A DNA stretch of 64,000 nucleotides from contig JAQMRL010000005.1 in assembly GCA_035578175.1 (NCBI GenBank), positions 54,603,722 to 54,667,721 of the forward strand, in the 5' to 3' direction. Each line of letters opens with the position of its first letter. Position 1 is the first letter of the stretch. The stretch comes from Catonia carolina. Taxonomy: Eukaryota > Arthropoda > Insecta > Hemiptera > Achilidae. Positions 21,800 to 34,281 of this stretch are shown piece by piece. The notes under the pieces were generated by a model. It saw only the letters and a list, made by a program, of their open reading frames with translations, had not been told where the DNA came from and ran no database searches. The translations under genes and the position numbers were made by a program.

Positions 21800-22543
21800 A
21801 TGATACAGTTGAGAAGAGTATGGAAAAAAATAAATGAAACGAAGAAGTCCTGCGTCTCTTGAGTAAGGAAAGAAAACTCTCCTTAATTATTCTTTTAAAC
21901 TTTATTAATGAAATAAATCTCGGACATGGTATGCGAGGAGAACGTAGAGGCTACTCCTTTCAACTGTACAGACTAAACTGTCGGGAAAAAGAAATCCGGG
22001 AAAACGATGACCCTAATGGTAGAGCAACTTAAAAGAATGGTACAGTTGCTTCTCTGTCCAAGGTACAATTCGCTATTATGATAGCCAACCTCTATTAGAA
22101 GTAGGGACTACAAGAAGAATTCCGGGTGAAAATTTAAAATAAAATTTACTATTTTAAATATATATTGCATACGCAATTTGTGTCTATTTGCGTCAAAATA
22201 AGTGAAGCTTGCGTAAATTATATTTTGTACTGCACAATGGTCATTCGATTGTCATATAAATTAGAAAAAAATACATTGATAAGAATTATTTCGTTAGTAA
22301 GTTCACTATTTTAAAAATACTTACAGTTAAATTGGTTAGTACTGCAAGCATGTAAAATCGAACATACATGTATAATTATAATTATAATATAATTGATTAT
22401 ATAATTAACATAATTATATATAATAATTAATTATTATAATTAATATAATTATATAAGTATAATTATATAGTTTGTAATACAGGTATTACGAAGAAAATTT
22501 GACGAAATAATATTTATTAAACAATCCACTATAAACAATAAAT
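21800..22543. other. AT-rich sequence with AT palindromic tract
   Basis: From 22370 to 22470 the sequence is an interrupted ATTATAATTA/TAATTATAT array capable of several hairpins. No gene was recognised in the rest. Confidence 0.6.
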
Positions 22544-22555
22544 ATATTTATCAAT

Positions 22556-22952
22556 CTGCCCATAACAGGAAGATGGAGTGTCAAATTATTTACACTCAAT
22601 CTGTTCGTTGCAGGGCTAAAATAAATAGTTCTGTTTCTTATCACATGGTCAGCCAATTAAATGACTGAATCATTTAAGAACAGAAGAGGTAGAGGTGTAA
22701 AAGACACTAGTCAGAGTTATCTCCTCTGAAAGTAATGAATTTCATTATACAGCCAGACCCTGTGGTGAATGAAGTGAAGGTGTCATTTCCAGAGTGGAAA
22801 ATATGTGCTTTTCAGAGGCCCTTGCATGCCGATAGGCGTACTTTTCTCCTTAGTGAGGAAGGCAATGGTAAACCACCTCACTCCTTGTTTTACTTAGTAA
22901 AACCTCTAGAGGTTCAAACCAGCCTTTTGGCTGATGACCTAAACAAAACAAC
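22556..22952 (+). mobile_element. SINE-like family A, copy A1
   Basis: It is bounded by a perfect 12-bp target duplication, ATATTTATCAAT (22544-22555 and 22953-22964), which marks retroposition. The element is 397 bp and ends in an A/C-rich tail (CCTAAACAAAACAAC). Landmarks shared by all copies are GGTGGAGTGT.AAATTATTT, GACACTAGTCAGAGTTATCT, CAGACCCTGTGGTGAATGAA, GAGGAAGGCAATGGTAAACC and the near-terminal GAGGTTCAAACCAGCC, whose GGTTCAAACC resembles a B box. The 90-codon frame through it is incidental. Confidence 0.92.
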
Positions 22953-23035
22953 ATATTTATCAATATATTTATTATATTATTTTTATTTTATTAAACATCC
23001 TATGTAGGATTTTTAAACAGCCGTATTATTTAAAA

Positions 23036-23370
23036 TTGAAATATATATTTTCTAACCACCAGAATACGGTAACATAAAACACTTACCAATGTTTATAGCG
23101 CTTTCGTGTATCTTGTACACATCTTCAGTAAATTAACATTTATTACAAGTCAAAATTTAAAACTTCCTGCTCCTACCATGGTAGATAAGGAATACATTCC
23201 CTTATTCATACATTTCCTTATCTACCATGGTAGGAGCAGGAAGTTTTAAATTTTGACTTGTAATAAATGTTAATTTACTGAAGATGTGTACAAGATACAC
23301 GAAAGCGCTATAAACATTGGTAAGTGTTTTATGTTACCGTATTCTGGTGGTTAGAAAATATATATTTCAA
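23036..23370. repeat. Near-perfect palindrome, 157-bp arms
   Basis: The left arm (23036-23192) and right arm (about 23212-23370) are reverse complements along almost every base. They include ACCAATGTTTATAGCGCTTT, GTACACATCTTCAGTAAATT and CTGCTCCTACCATGGTAGAT. The spacer is about 20 bp. Transcribed or single-stranded, it would form a very long hairpin. There is no coding content. It lies between two oppositely oriented SINE A copies. Confidence 0.95.
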
Positions 23371-23474
23371 TATATTATTTTTATATTTATCAATTTATCA
23401 ATCAATATATTATAATTATTATATATTTATTATTTTTTTTATTTATTATTTTTTTTTATTTTTAGTATTACATA

Positions 23475-23855
23475 GTTGTTGTTCAGGTCATCAGCTGAAA
23501 GGCTGGTTTGAACCTCTAGAGACTTTTCAAGTAAACAAAAAGTAAGGTGGTTCCTTTCTCATTGAGAGGAAAAGTATGCTTATCAGCATGCCAGGCCCTC
23601 TGAAAATTGTCTCCTTTCCACTCTGTAAATGACACTATCACTTCATTCATCACAGGGTCTGGTTGTATAATAAAATTCATAAATCTCAGAGGAGATAACT
23701 CTGACTAGTGTCTTATACACCTCTACCTCTTTTGTTCTTAAATGATTCAGTCATTTAATTGGCTGACTTTGTGATAAGAAACAGAATTATTTTTTGTAGT
23801 CCATGGACTAGCAGATCGAGTGCAATTTAACACTCCACCAGTTTTTTATGGGCTC
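23475..23855 (-). mobile_element. SINE-like family A, copy A2
   Basis: Minus-oriented copy beginning, on the plus strand, with GTTGTTGTTCAGGTCATCAG and ending near CACTCCACCAGTTTTTTATG. The flanking match is weak (ATTACA on both sides). Together with A1 and the central palindrome it gives a nested inverted arrangement about 1.3 kb long. Confidence 0.88.
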
Positions 23856-23859
23856 AATT

Positions 23860-24480
23860 ACAACCTAAATCATTATGGACGACGTCGTTGATTTTATTTG
23901 GTTTACGATTTTTTGTAATTTTGTATTTTTATTGGTAATATCGTACGTCCAAATGGATAAAGTTACTGACGAATACTTTTCATTGTTTCTTTCTTACATA
24001 ATGTTCAGATAATATCATTTTGCATATTTAAAAGATCTTAAGGTCAACATTTCATACTGAAGAAGGAGCAATAATTTTGTTTCTAGATTAAAATTTACAT
24101 TTAGAGTCCTTTTCCATAGTTACACTCAGTTTGATAAAACTGAACCGTTGCTGGACTTCTTAGACATACTGTATAATAATAGAGTAGGAGATATTGCAAA
24201 AAAGAAAGAGACGAATAGATTTTAAAAGAATAAGTCAGAAAGTGATGAATGACTAAGGCGCGTGCGCAAGAAAGACCCGTTCCGTATATTTAGGACAAAA
24301 CAATAGCACCATTTGTCAAAAATAATTTTGTATTCTGATTAACACAAAATTTAGTGTTAGGACAACATAAATTTCATCAACAAGAATAAGATTTAGTTGA
24401 TTCTTATAAGTTACCTACTACTTTATTAGTGAACAATAAACTTTTATGTAAATACTGGTATTAGTTTGTTATTTATGACA
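23860..24480. other. AT-rich sequence, nothing recognised
   Basis: No gene or element ends recognised. Confidence 0.45.
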
Positions 24481-24483
24481 GAA

Positions 24484-26090
24484 CTAACCGCCGGCCTGGC
24501 TTCACCCGGGTATAAATTTGTTTTATTTCAAAAATTTTAAAATTAGTGTTATAAACAAATCAAAAATAATATTTTCTGATTCGGAAATTTGTTAATATAA
24601 TAATAGACCTATAGTTTGAAATTTAAAAAGAAATTAAGGTTTTAATATCTTATTCAACCCTTTAGAAATACATTTTGGAAATTGTTTAGGAATATTTTAT
24701 TAGGTACATTATCAGTAACACCGAGTTTCAGCCATTTACCTCGTTCGGAACTTAATAAACAAGAAATATTGGTTTAAGGGTTGAACACCGTTTCAAAACC
24801 CTTACGGTAAACCTTTTTAATCTTTGAGATGTAATTGTTTTTAGTATCACCGTACCTAATATCTCTACCAAGTTTCAGCCATCTAAATCATCGGGAATTT
24901 AATAAATTAAAAATATTGGTCTAAGGGTTGAACACTGTTTTCAACACTGTTGTTGTTTTAGGAGAACAGTTAAGAAAATTTTTAAGGGGTAATTTTTCAA
25001 AATTTTTCTAAATAGAGCCATCTAACTCGTACGAAACTTAGTAAGTAATAAATATTGTTTTAAGGGTTGAATACCATTTTCATCCCCTTAAGAGAACATT
25101 TTGGAAATGGCTAACGTTATTATTTGAATATAAGTAACTTATTCACCGAGTTGCAGCCATCTAGCTTGTCTGGAACTCAGTAAACGGAAAATATCGGTTT
25201 AACCCGACAGCCGGCAATAAAATTTTTCTAGACCGGCAGAGAATTTCTAGTCACCGAACCGTAAAGAAATTATTTAAAAATTGCTATAAATCACAAACCT
25301 TTTCCCGTGACATCAAAATAACAAGAAAACTTAGGACAATAGAATAAATAAATTACTGAAATTTTAATCTGACAGTAAGGGATGCTGAAGCTATTCGAAA
25401 ATAATTTTTAGACAAAATATTTTTCTAAAATTTCAGATGATACTACTACTGTTTAAAACTTTCTTATGCTCTACTTTCAAAATTCATTATATATGGATCG
25501 TTACTTTTAATGTTTATTCAAAATAAAACAAAAAAACGAATCTTTGTTCAAAACTGAAGAAAATATTTACAAAAACACATCATGTAAACCAAGAAATAAC
25601 CAAATTCAGCTCTAGGACAGCGTGGTTTCAACAGAGAAACCAACAACAGAGAAACACAAGCAGAATATGCAACTAAAACTATTGTATTATATGAAAAAAA
25701 TTACTTTATACATTACTAAATTATTGTACAAAACAGCAACGCTGTCAGTAGATGAAATTAAAACTAAAACAACAACATTGCAATGCTATGAAACAAATCC
25801 AATTTTGCGACGCGACTGGTTCAAGAAGCGGTAACATTGTCTCAAAATCGACGATTGGGTTAAGAGATGAACACCCTTTTCATTTCTTTAACGGTGGTAT
25901 TTCGAAATCATTTATGTTTAATTTTTCTATTTACCCTAAAGGAAATAATCCTTCTAAATTTCAGCTCTCTAGCTATTGTGCAAGTAAGAAATTAGTGAAG
26001 AGTGGATCAGTCAGTGAGGGCTTTCCCATTTATATAATGCAGATGTTGCTATTAAATGGAAAGAAATGCAGAAATTTAAGAGCAGGAAAG
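24484..26090 (+). repeat. Degenerate tandem-block repeat region
   Basis: It begins with a GC-rich block, CGCCGGCCTGGCTTCACCCG, then carries four or five diverged copies (near 24720, 24865, 25020, 25150) of a unit of about 130-170 bp. The unit is marked by GAGTTTCAGCCATCTAACTC, then AATATTGGTTTAAGGGTTGA ACACC. A further related block at 25840-26040 ends GATCAGTCAGTGAGGGCTTT. The type of element could not be determined. It resembles the widespread insect repeats with CCTGGCTTCGCCCGGGTA and TCAGTCAGTGAG signatures. Confidence 0.6.
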
Positions 26091-26306
26091 TAAAAAGAAG
26101 ATAATCAGATAGGCGTTCTCATTAGGAGATAGAGCCTTGTAAGCAAAATATTGAGAATTCAATTTTTTGAAGGTACTGTGGGAAGCAAGTCGCGTTTTCT
26201 GGACCCACTACTTGTTACATGTACTTCACCCCTAAGTCAGAATTCATCTTTCCCTTAATTAGTTGCAAATTAAACCATTTAATTATTTGGCTATTTATTA
26301 TTTTTT

Positions 26307-26442
26307 ACTTTCTCTTTCCTATATGAATATATAGGAAGGAAAGTATTGTTTTCATATCGATTTTTCGAAATCGAGTTTTCACCGGATCTATACGTTTTCA
26401 GACCCCCTCAACCCAAAAAACATGTTTTTAGCGATTGGTCTC

Positions 26443-26477
<35 letters not shown>

Positions 26478-26493
26478 GTATGTGTGTGTGTGT

Positions 26494-26550
<57 letters not shown>

Positions 26551-27312
26551 CAGAATATCTCAAGAACGGAACATCGTACGAACTTGAAACTTGAAACTTA
26601 AGTTACATACCACTACCGGACCCGACACGAACATTTTCATCAAAATCGGTCAACCGGAAGTGGTAGTTTATTCGTATAATTTTTCATTTTTTTGCAATTT
26701 TCTCAAAAACTGGTCCTACGATTTTTTTAAAAATCGCCTGGTTTACTACATTTTTTATGCTCTACAAGATAGGGTAAGCGCCATGTTTGCTGAAATTCTG
26801 CGTGAGGCTGTTTTTACGTAAAAGCATTTTCTTTTTAAGATTGCGGCTTTAATATGCATTTTAGCGCAAAACGTTATATAATAAAAGTTGCAGAAAATTT
26901 AAAATCCTACAACTTTTATTTTAAACAATTTTTTGTCTAACGCTTAGTTTAGCGGTAATTAGTAATTTTTTGTTTTTTTCTCACGAAAACGTGGGAAAAA
27001 TCTATTTTTAAAAGATTTCGGCCTTAGAATGCATTTTACAACAAAAGTGTATTAAATAAAATTTATAGGAAATTAGGAGATCTACAACTTTTATTTTAAG
27101 CATTTTTTTTTACAGTGCCTAGTTTAGCGTAAATGAGCGATTTTCCGTATTTTTAAGCCAAACTGAGGTAGATTTTAATTTTGCGTATTTCACTAATGTT
27201 ATTTGAGGTTAGTTTTTGTTTATTTCTAATGTTTTATTACTTATGTTAGGTTTATTGTTAGTTGTTTGCATTGGCAAGAGAAAGTTGTGTGAGTGTTTCA
27301 CACCAGATTTTT
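26307..27312 (+). repeat. Family B repeat, copy B3 (left arm of foldback)
   Basis: Outer end ACTTTCTCTTTCCTATATGA, inner end TTGGCAAGAGAAAGTTGTGT through CACACCAGATTTTTA. A TG tract with TATG interruptions spans about 26443-26549. It is a near full-length copy of the unit at 9072-10016, and pairs with B4 to form a single large inverted repeat. Confidence 0.92.
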
Positions 27313-27347
27313 ATGAAAAAGGACATAATATGTACCCAAAAACGAAT

Positions 27348-28414
<1,067 letters not shown>

Positions 28415-28480
28415 AAAAATGAATGGGATATTAGGCCTAACGGAGGTGGCAGTCAGCTAACTCACCCGAGGGTGACTTAC

Positions 28481-28514
28481 TTAGACGGGTGACTCACAAA
28501 AGTCACCCGTCTAA
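28481..28514. repeat. 14-bp stem hairpin next to foldback end
   Basis: TTAGACGGGTGACT and its exact complement AGTCACCCGTCTAA enclose a 6-base loop (CACAAA). CTCACCCGAGGGTGA just upstream is a second short palindrome. Confidence 0.9.
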
Positions 28515-28550
28515 TGATATTAGGTTAAATAATATTAATATTTTAATATT

Positions 28551-28944
28551 TGCCCATAACGGGCGGGTGGAGTGTTAAATTAATTGCACTCGATCTGTTG
28601 GTTCTAGGGTTACAAAAAATAGTTCTGTTTTTTATCATATGATTAGCCAATTATGACTGAACTGTTTACGAACAGAAGAGGTAGAGGTGTAAAAGACACT
28701 AGTCAGAGTTATCTCCTCTGAGAGTAATGAACTTCACTATGCAGCCAGACCCTGTGGCGAATGAAGTGAAGGTGTCATTTGCAGGGTGGAAAATGAGCAC
28801 TTTTCGTAGGGCCTGGCATGCTGATAAACATACTCTTTCAACTTAGTGAGGAAGGCAATAGTAAACCAACTCACTTCTCGTTTTAACTTAGTAAAACCTC
28901 TAGAGATTCAAACCAGCTTTTTGGCTATTGACCTAAACAAGAAC
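28551..28944 (+). mobile_element. SINE-like family A, copy A3 (dimer, first unit)
   Basis: It starts TGCCCATAACGGGCGGGTGG and ends GACCTAAACAAGAAC. The flanks AATATTAATATTTTAATATT and AATATTAATATAATAATAT are a probable target duplication of about 19 bp with mismatches. It abuts a second unit in the same orientation. Confidence 0.88.
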
Positions 28945-28973
28945 AATATTAATATAATAATATGTTCATAATA

Positions 28974-29354
28974 GGTAGGTTAAATTATTTGCACTTGATC
29001 TGCTAGTTCCAGGGCTACAAAAGAAAAACCGCTCTGTTTCTTATCACATGGTCAGTCAATAATATGACTGAACCATTTAACATCAGAAGAGGTAAACGTA
29101 TAAAAGATACAAGTCAGAGTTATCTACTCTGAAAGTAATGAATTTCATTACACAACCAAACCCTGTGGTGATTCAAGTGAAGGTGTCATTTGCACGATGG
29201 ACAGTAGATGCTTTTCAAAGGACCGGGCATACTGATAAGCATACTTTTCCACTCACGTGAGGAAGGTAATGGTAAACCACCTCACTCCTTGTTTTACTTA
29301 GTAAAGGCTCTAAAGTTTCAAACCAGTCTTTCGGCTGATGACCTAAGGAACAAT
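28974..29354 (+). mobile_element. SINE-like family A, copy A4 (dimer, second unit)
   Basis: It starts GTTCATAATAGGTAGG (the GGAGTG block is shortened) and ends GACCTAAGGAACAATT, followed by ATTAATATAA, which matches the flank between the two units. It therefore inserted into, or duplicated with, the target site of A3. Confidence 0.85.
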
Positions 29355-29359
29355 TATTA

Positions 29360-30198
29360 ATATAAAACTTATTCTTAGAATTATACATAGAAATTTGAAA
29401 AGGATTAATTAATAATGTATTTTTAAATAATTATTTAACTAGAATTTTAAATGATGTAATAGTCTATTAAGAACATATCCGGTTTGACCAACTGAACGAT
29501 ATTTGTGTCGTACATGTATAAAAAATGAGATTACTGATAAACCGGACATGCCATCTTAGTTTTTTTATTTTTTTCCGAACCGGTTATCTAGTGCATTAAT
29601 GTTTGTCTGTACGATATTGCAGTCCGATTTAAGAAAAGTGAAAGTAAACATAATAAAATGAATCACCCGCCGCCACATCCAGCCAACCAGTTAAGACGGG
29701 CAGCTGTCCTGTTCTGACCTGCCCCGCCCTTATTCTACACACGCACATTTTACAACATTTGCGTATTCACGCACATGCTATTCTATTTCTTGTTCTTTTT
29801 AAAATGGTTATAACAAGAAACTATTTAAAAGAAAAACTAACAAGACACGTCTTAGGTAGAGCGCTCACCAAAATGACACGAGAAATAGTCTAACTACAAC
29901 ATATCTGTACAGCAATAATTGCGATGTGATATTCGTATTACTTAATTTTGTTACGTGTGTCTGTAAACAAGAATGTCATCGTTACGTTTATACTAAAAGA
30001 ATTCAATCAATTTATTGAATGTGCAGATATTTTATTGATAGAAAAAATTGCACGTTATTTTATTTACATTTTTATGAAGTATTTAATAAACATACTACCT
30101 ACATGGCCTGTTTAACAACGGACGAGATTTTTAGGTTATGTTAGGTGATATCTTTGAAAATATATTACAGTTGAATTAAAATAGTATTACATAGGGTT
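29360..30198. other. AT-rich sequence, nothing recognised
   Basis: A short GC-rich patch at about 29668-29735 (CACCCGCCGCCACATCCAGC) stands out, but no gene or element was recognised. Confidence 0.45.
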
Positions 30199-30492
30199 TC
30201 CTATAACAGACAGGTGGAGTGTTAAATTATTTTCATTTGATCTACTACTTCCAGAGCTACAAAAAATAATTCTGTTTTTTATCACATAGTCAGCCAGTTA
30301 TATGACTGAAGTATTTAAAAGCAGAAGAAGTAGAGGTATAAAAGAAACTTGTCAGAGTAATCTTCTTTGAAGGTAATGCATTTCATTTTACAGTCAGATT
30401 CAGTGGTGAATGAAGTGAAGATGTCATTTGCAGGGTGAAAATTAGATGTTTTTCAGAGGATCTGGCATGCTGATAAGCATACTTTTCCACTC
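30199..30492 (+). mobile_element. SINE-like family A, copy A5 (3' truncated)
   Basis: It begins CCTATAACAGACAGGTGG and runs to CATACTTTTCCACTC, where RT-coding sequence starts abruptly. The last quarter of the element is missing. Confidence 0.85.
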
Positions 30493-31030
30493 CACACCAC
30501 CGCAGTCCTCCTTGATTTCCAGGCGGCCTTCGACCGATTGTGGCTGTTTGGGCTGCTTTTCAAAGCCTCCTAAATTTTACCCCACCAATTATCCTACTAC
30601 TACACTCCTTCCTAACCGGTCGCCAATTCTTTGTGGCTACCACGCATCCTGCCTTCAATAACGTCTCCTCACAGTACGCCCCATCCAAGCAGGTATCCCC
30701 CAGAGGTTAGACATTGCCCTTTGCCTGTACCTTCTCTACACAAATGATATCCGGCTTGTCCGTTCCATCGTCTAAAGCCTGTGCGCCGATGACACCATGT
30801 ACACGCGCTCCAGCCACAGCTTCCACTTCAACGCCGCTAAACTCCAGAAGCAGCTAGACAGGACAACAGCCTGGTGCCACGACTGGAAGATGATGCTCAA
30901 CCCCAAAAAGTGTTTCGCCATAACTTCTTTTAACACAGGAAACAGCCGTCGCCGCTCAGAATAGAAGGCCATGCCCTATCCTGGGCTACTACAGTCAGAT
31001 ACCTTGGAATCACCTTCGACAGACTCTTTT
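30493..31030 (+). pseudogene. Jockey-like RT fragment
   Basis: The plus strand encodes TTAVLLDFQAAFDRLW (the F-D-x-x-x-x motif of a non-LTR reverse transcriptase). After a frame change it encodes a PQ-type turn region and CADDTMYTRS, the catalytic motif in which the first position is Cys rather than the usual Tyr or Phe. Then come KLQKQLDRTTAWCHDWKMML and NPKKC, and in another frame TVRYLGITFDR. At least two frameshifts and several stops are visible. Its base composition is far more GC-rich than the surroundings, which suggests a comparatively recent or foreign-composition insert. It lies between two truncated SINE A copies. Confidence 0.88.
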
Positions 31031-31033
31031 CTG

Positions 31034-31084
31034 TGACGATGGTTTAACCATCGGAAGGTTGTTTAACCTTCCGCACCATCGTCA
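31034..31084. repeat. Compound hairpin after the RT fragment
   Basis: The inner stem CGGAAGGTT/AACCTTCCG (9 bp, 4-base loop) is nested in the outer stem TGACGATGG/CCATCGTCA (9 bp) with an asymmetric internal loop. Confidence 0.88.
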
Positions 31085-31153
31085 TAGAAAAATTCATAAA
31101 AGACAGAGTTTTACTCTATAAACTTTCCCTCTATCACGCTCCCGCAAGAAACA

Positions 31154-31470
31154 AATAGTTCTGTTTCTTTTCACATTGTCATCCAATTATATCTGAAGCA
31201 TTTAATAACTGAAGAAGAAGAGGTGTAAAAGACACTAGTCAGAGTTATTTCTTGGAGAGTAATGAATTTCATTATACAGCTGTGGTGAATGAAGTGAAGG
31301 TGTCATTTGCAGAGTGGAAAGTAGATACTTCTCAGAGGGTTTGGCATGGTGATAAGCATATTTTTCCACTCAATAAGGAAGGCATTAGTAAACCACCTCA
31401 CTCCTCGTTTTATTTAGTAAAGCCTCTAGAGGTTCAAATCAGCCCTTCAGCTGACGACAGAAAAACAACA
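31154..31470 (+). mobile_element. SINE-like family A, copy A6 (5' truncated)
   Basis: It starts inside the element at AATAGTTCTGTTTC and ends CTGACGACAGAAAAACAACA. The segment it carries overlaps that of A5, so A5 and A6 are two separate copies rather than one split by the RT fragment. Confidence 0.85.
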
Positions 31471-32096
31471 AGTTCCCAATGTTATTGGCACTAAAAGAGC
31501 AAGCCTACATTTTATAATCATGCTAGGTGATTAGTACAGTAATCAATATAAAACTATGTAACCTTCAGTGAGAGGCGTTGGTGGTGTTTGTAGGTGTTGA
31601 TTTCAGCATGCTATAATTTTACTATTATATTTCACAAAAATTAATTATTATTAAAATTAAACTGAAGTATTTGGTCGATAAATAAATGAGTAAAAATAAT
31701 GTGCGAGTTGTAGTTGATATAAAAGGTTGTGGGTCAAGTCCCGTACATAAGGTAGATAGCCTACTTTAAAATATGGTATGGCCAATAATGAAATGTCAAT
31801 AGTAGTAAATGATATACAATATTTTCCTTTGTTTGTTAATAAAATGGTAATCTACTATAATGTTGCATGCACTGTCTGCTCCATATGTTCATAATTTATA
31901 GAGAAAACACTATTATAACTCAAATAAGTATCTAATTTATTTTAGACAATTATTTAGATTTCTATCTAAAAATTAAAAGCGCTTTCCGTTAAAAATTTAT
32001 TACTAAATTGCTTAAAAGAAATATTATTTATTTAGGGAGAATAATTTTCCTCGATCTCAAACATTTTTGATAATTTGAATTGGTTCAAATATAATC
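31471..32096. other. AT-rich sequence, nothing recognised
   Basis: No gene or element ends recognised. Confidence 0.45.
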
Positions 32097-33111
32097 TAAA
32101 AAATTTGGTGTGAAACACTCACACAACTTTCTCTTACCAATGCAAACAATTAACAATATAACCTAACATTAGAAATAAACAAAAAACCAACCTCAAAAAA
32201 TATAATATTATTTTAATCCTGAATGAATGATGTAAAATTAAAACCAACCTCGGTTTGGCTTAAAAATACGGAAAATCACTCTGTCACGCTAAACAGAGCT
32301 CTAAAGAGAAAAATGCTGTAAATAAAAGTTGTAAATCTTTTGATTTCCTATAAATTTTAACATACACTTTTGTCGTAAAATGCATACTAAGGCTGAAATC
32401 TTAAAAAAATCGATTTTTTACACAATTTCATGAAGAAAAAACAGAAAATCACTGATTACCACTAAACTAAGTCTTATACAAAAAAATACAAATTGAAATA
32501 AAAGTTGTAGAATTTAAATTATCTACAACTTTTATTATATAAATTGTTGCGCTAAAATGCATATTAAAGCCGCAATCCTAAAAAAATTTTATTTACGAGA
32601 AAACATTCTTTCCAAGAATTTCATCAGACATGGCGCCTACCCTATCTTGTAGAGCATAGAAAATGTAGTAAATGAGGCGATTTAAAAAAAAATTGTAGGT
32701 GCCGTTTTTGAGAAAATTGCAAAAAAGTGAAAAATAACACGAATAAACTACTACTTCCGGTTAACCGATTTTGATGAAAATTTTCGTGTAGGGTCCTCTA
32801 GTAGTACCTAAATTAAGTTCCAAGTTTCAAGTTCGTTCTATTTTGTTCATACACACACACACACACGCACACACGCACACACACGCACGCACGCACGCAC
32901 GTACACACACGCACGCGCGCGCGCACACACACGAACGCACGCACACACACACACGCGCATACATACACACATACACTCAGCCCAATCGCTAAAAATATGT
33001 TTTTTTGGTTCAGGGGGTCTGAAAACTTAGATCTGGTAAAAAATTGATTTCGAAAAATCGACATGAAAACAATACTTTCCTTCCTACATATTCATGTAGG
33101 CAAGGGAAAGT
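32097..33111 (-). repeat. Family B TG-core repeat, copy B5
   Basis: Minus-oriented, near full length, from AAATTTGGTGTGAAACACTC to GTAGGCAAGGGAAAGT. Its CA tract (about 32850-32970) is heavily interrupted by CG and GTA steps, unlike the purer tracts in B3 and B4, which suggests greater age. No flanking duplication was found. Confidence 0.9.
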
Positions 33112-33114
33112 AAT

Positions 33115-34080
33115 AATATTCGATTTTTCAATTATTACTGATGAAGCATGGAAGTATGTAGGTAAGTATTAGTAATATCACAAAAAGTATTTAGTTAAAT
33201 TTCGTAAATTTTAGTTAAATAACATAAAATTTAGTTAACATGAAATTAATTAGTAAGTAACAAATTTTGTAGTACCGATATTTAGGTGTATTAATTTTAA
33301 CTTCACATTCCTTATATACATTCTATTTAGAGTCTCCTGAATGCATTTAAAAACAGAATATTGATGCAATTCCATTTTTTGCAATATAAGTGAAGTTATA
33401 ACCTATAAATTATGTTTGAAACTAGATTTTTATTAATTTACATTTCATGACTACCTACAAAACTTTTAGTATGTATTGTCCATTACTGCTGACAATTTTG
33501 TTTTAATATCATAAACGTTTTACTTATGAATTCTCCTTAAATGGTATTGTATAAAATCATATTTTTGTTAAAGAGATTCATTGCTCTTATCTGATTTTTT
33601 ACAACAAAGACAAAACAAAAAAATAACATTTATAAGTAATTTGCATAACAGAATGCATCATTGTACAATTAAAAGGTTACGTATTAACGTACTAATAAAT
33701 AATATAAAAAATAAAGGTTAAATTCTTCTGTTGCTAAACGTTATTAAGCTACAACGATTCTAAAATATACTTCATATTTTGGAAATAAAAATATAGTAAT
33801 TCTCTTCTGTCATAATTTATTGTGTAGGGTATAACATACCAAGACAAATATTTTTTTTTGTCTTCACAAGATATTGTTATTTGTAACTGTATAAAATTAA
33901 CAACAAGCAAATTTGATAAAAAAATGATACACATATTGACAATTTTAAGACATTGAGGAGATCGCTGCCCATTGACAGTACTCCAACCGTAATCATTAAG
34001 TTAATTCATTATTTTTAAATATTTAATTTTGTTTTCTTTAATTTTGACGTCAATCTTCATATAGGGGCAGTTGGTAAAAC
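33115..34080. other. AT-rich sequence, nothing recognised
   Basis: A short TTTAGTTAAAT repeat cluster (about 33190-33240) is the only structure seen. Confidence 0.45.
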
Positions 34081-34084
34081 TGGT

Positions 34085-34210
34085 GTGTCTAGGTCATCTA
34101 TCACTGCCAGCCGCGTTGGAGTAGTATTCAGGCACGGCATATTTACATATGTCACAAAAAAATAATTTCATCCTTCACCGTCTGCATTAGCAGTAATTGC
34201 AGAACAGTCG
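34085..34210 (+). repeat. Decayed family D SINE fragment
   Basis: TCAGGCACGGCATATTTACA followed by TTTCATCCTTCA matches the segment downstream of the tRNA-like head at 10190-10365 in the opposite orientation. The head itself is reduced to GCCAGCCGCGTTGGAGTAGT, apparently with a deletion between the A and B boxes. Confidence 0.55.
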
Positions 34211-34281
34211 TTAAAAAAATTACAGGACGTTAAAAAAAAGGTCAACAATCACTAGTTCGGATTATTGTGTAATTTCTTTTT

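Noticed and set aside
30199..31470. A single SINE A split by an RT insertion
   Set aside because: The two SINE parts overlap in content, so they cannot be halves of one copy.
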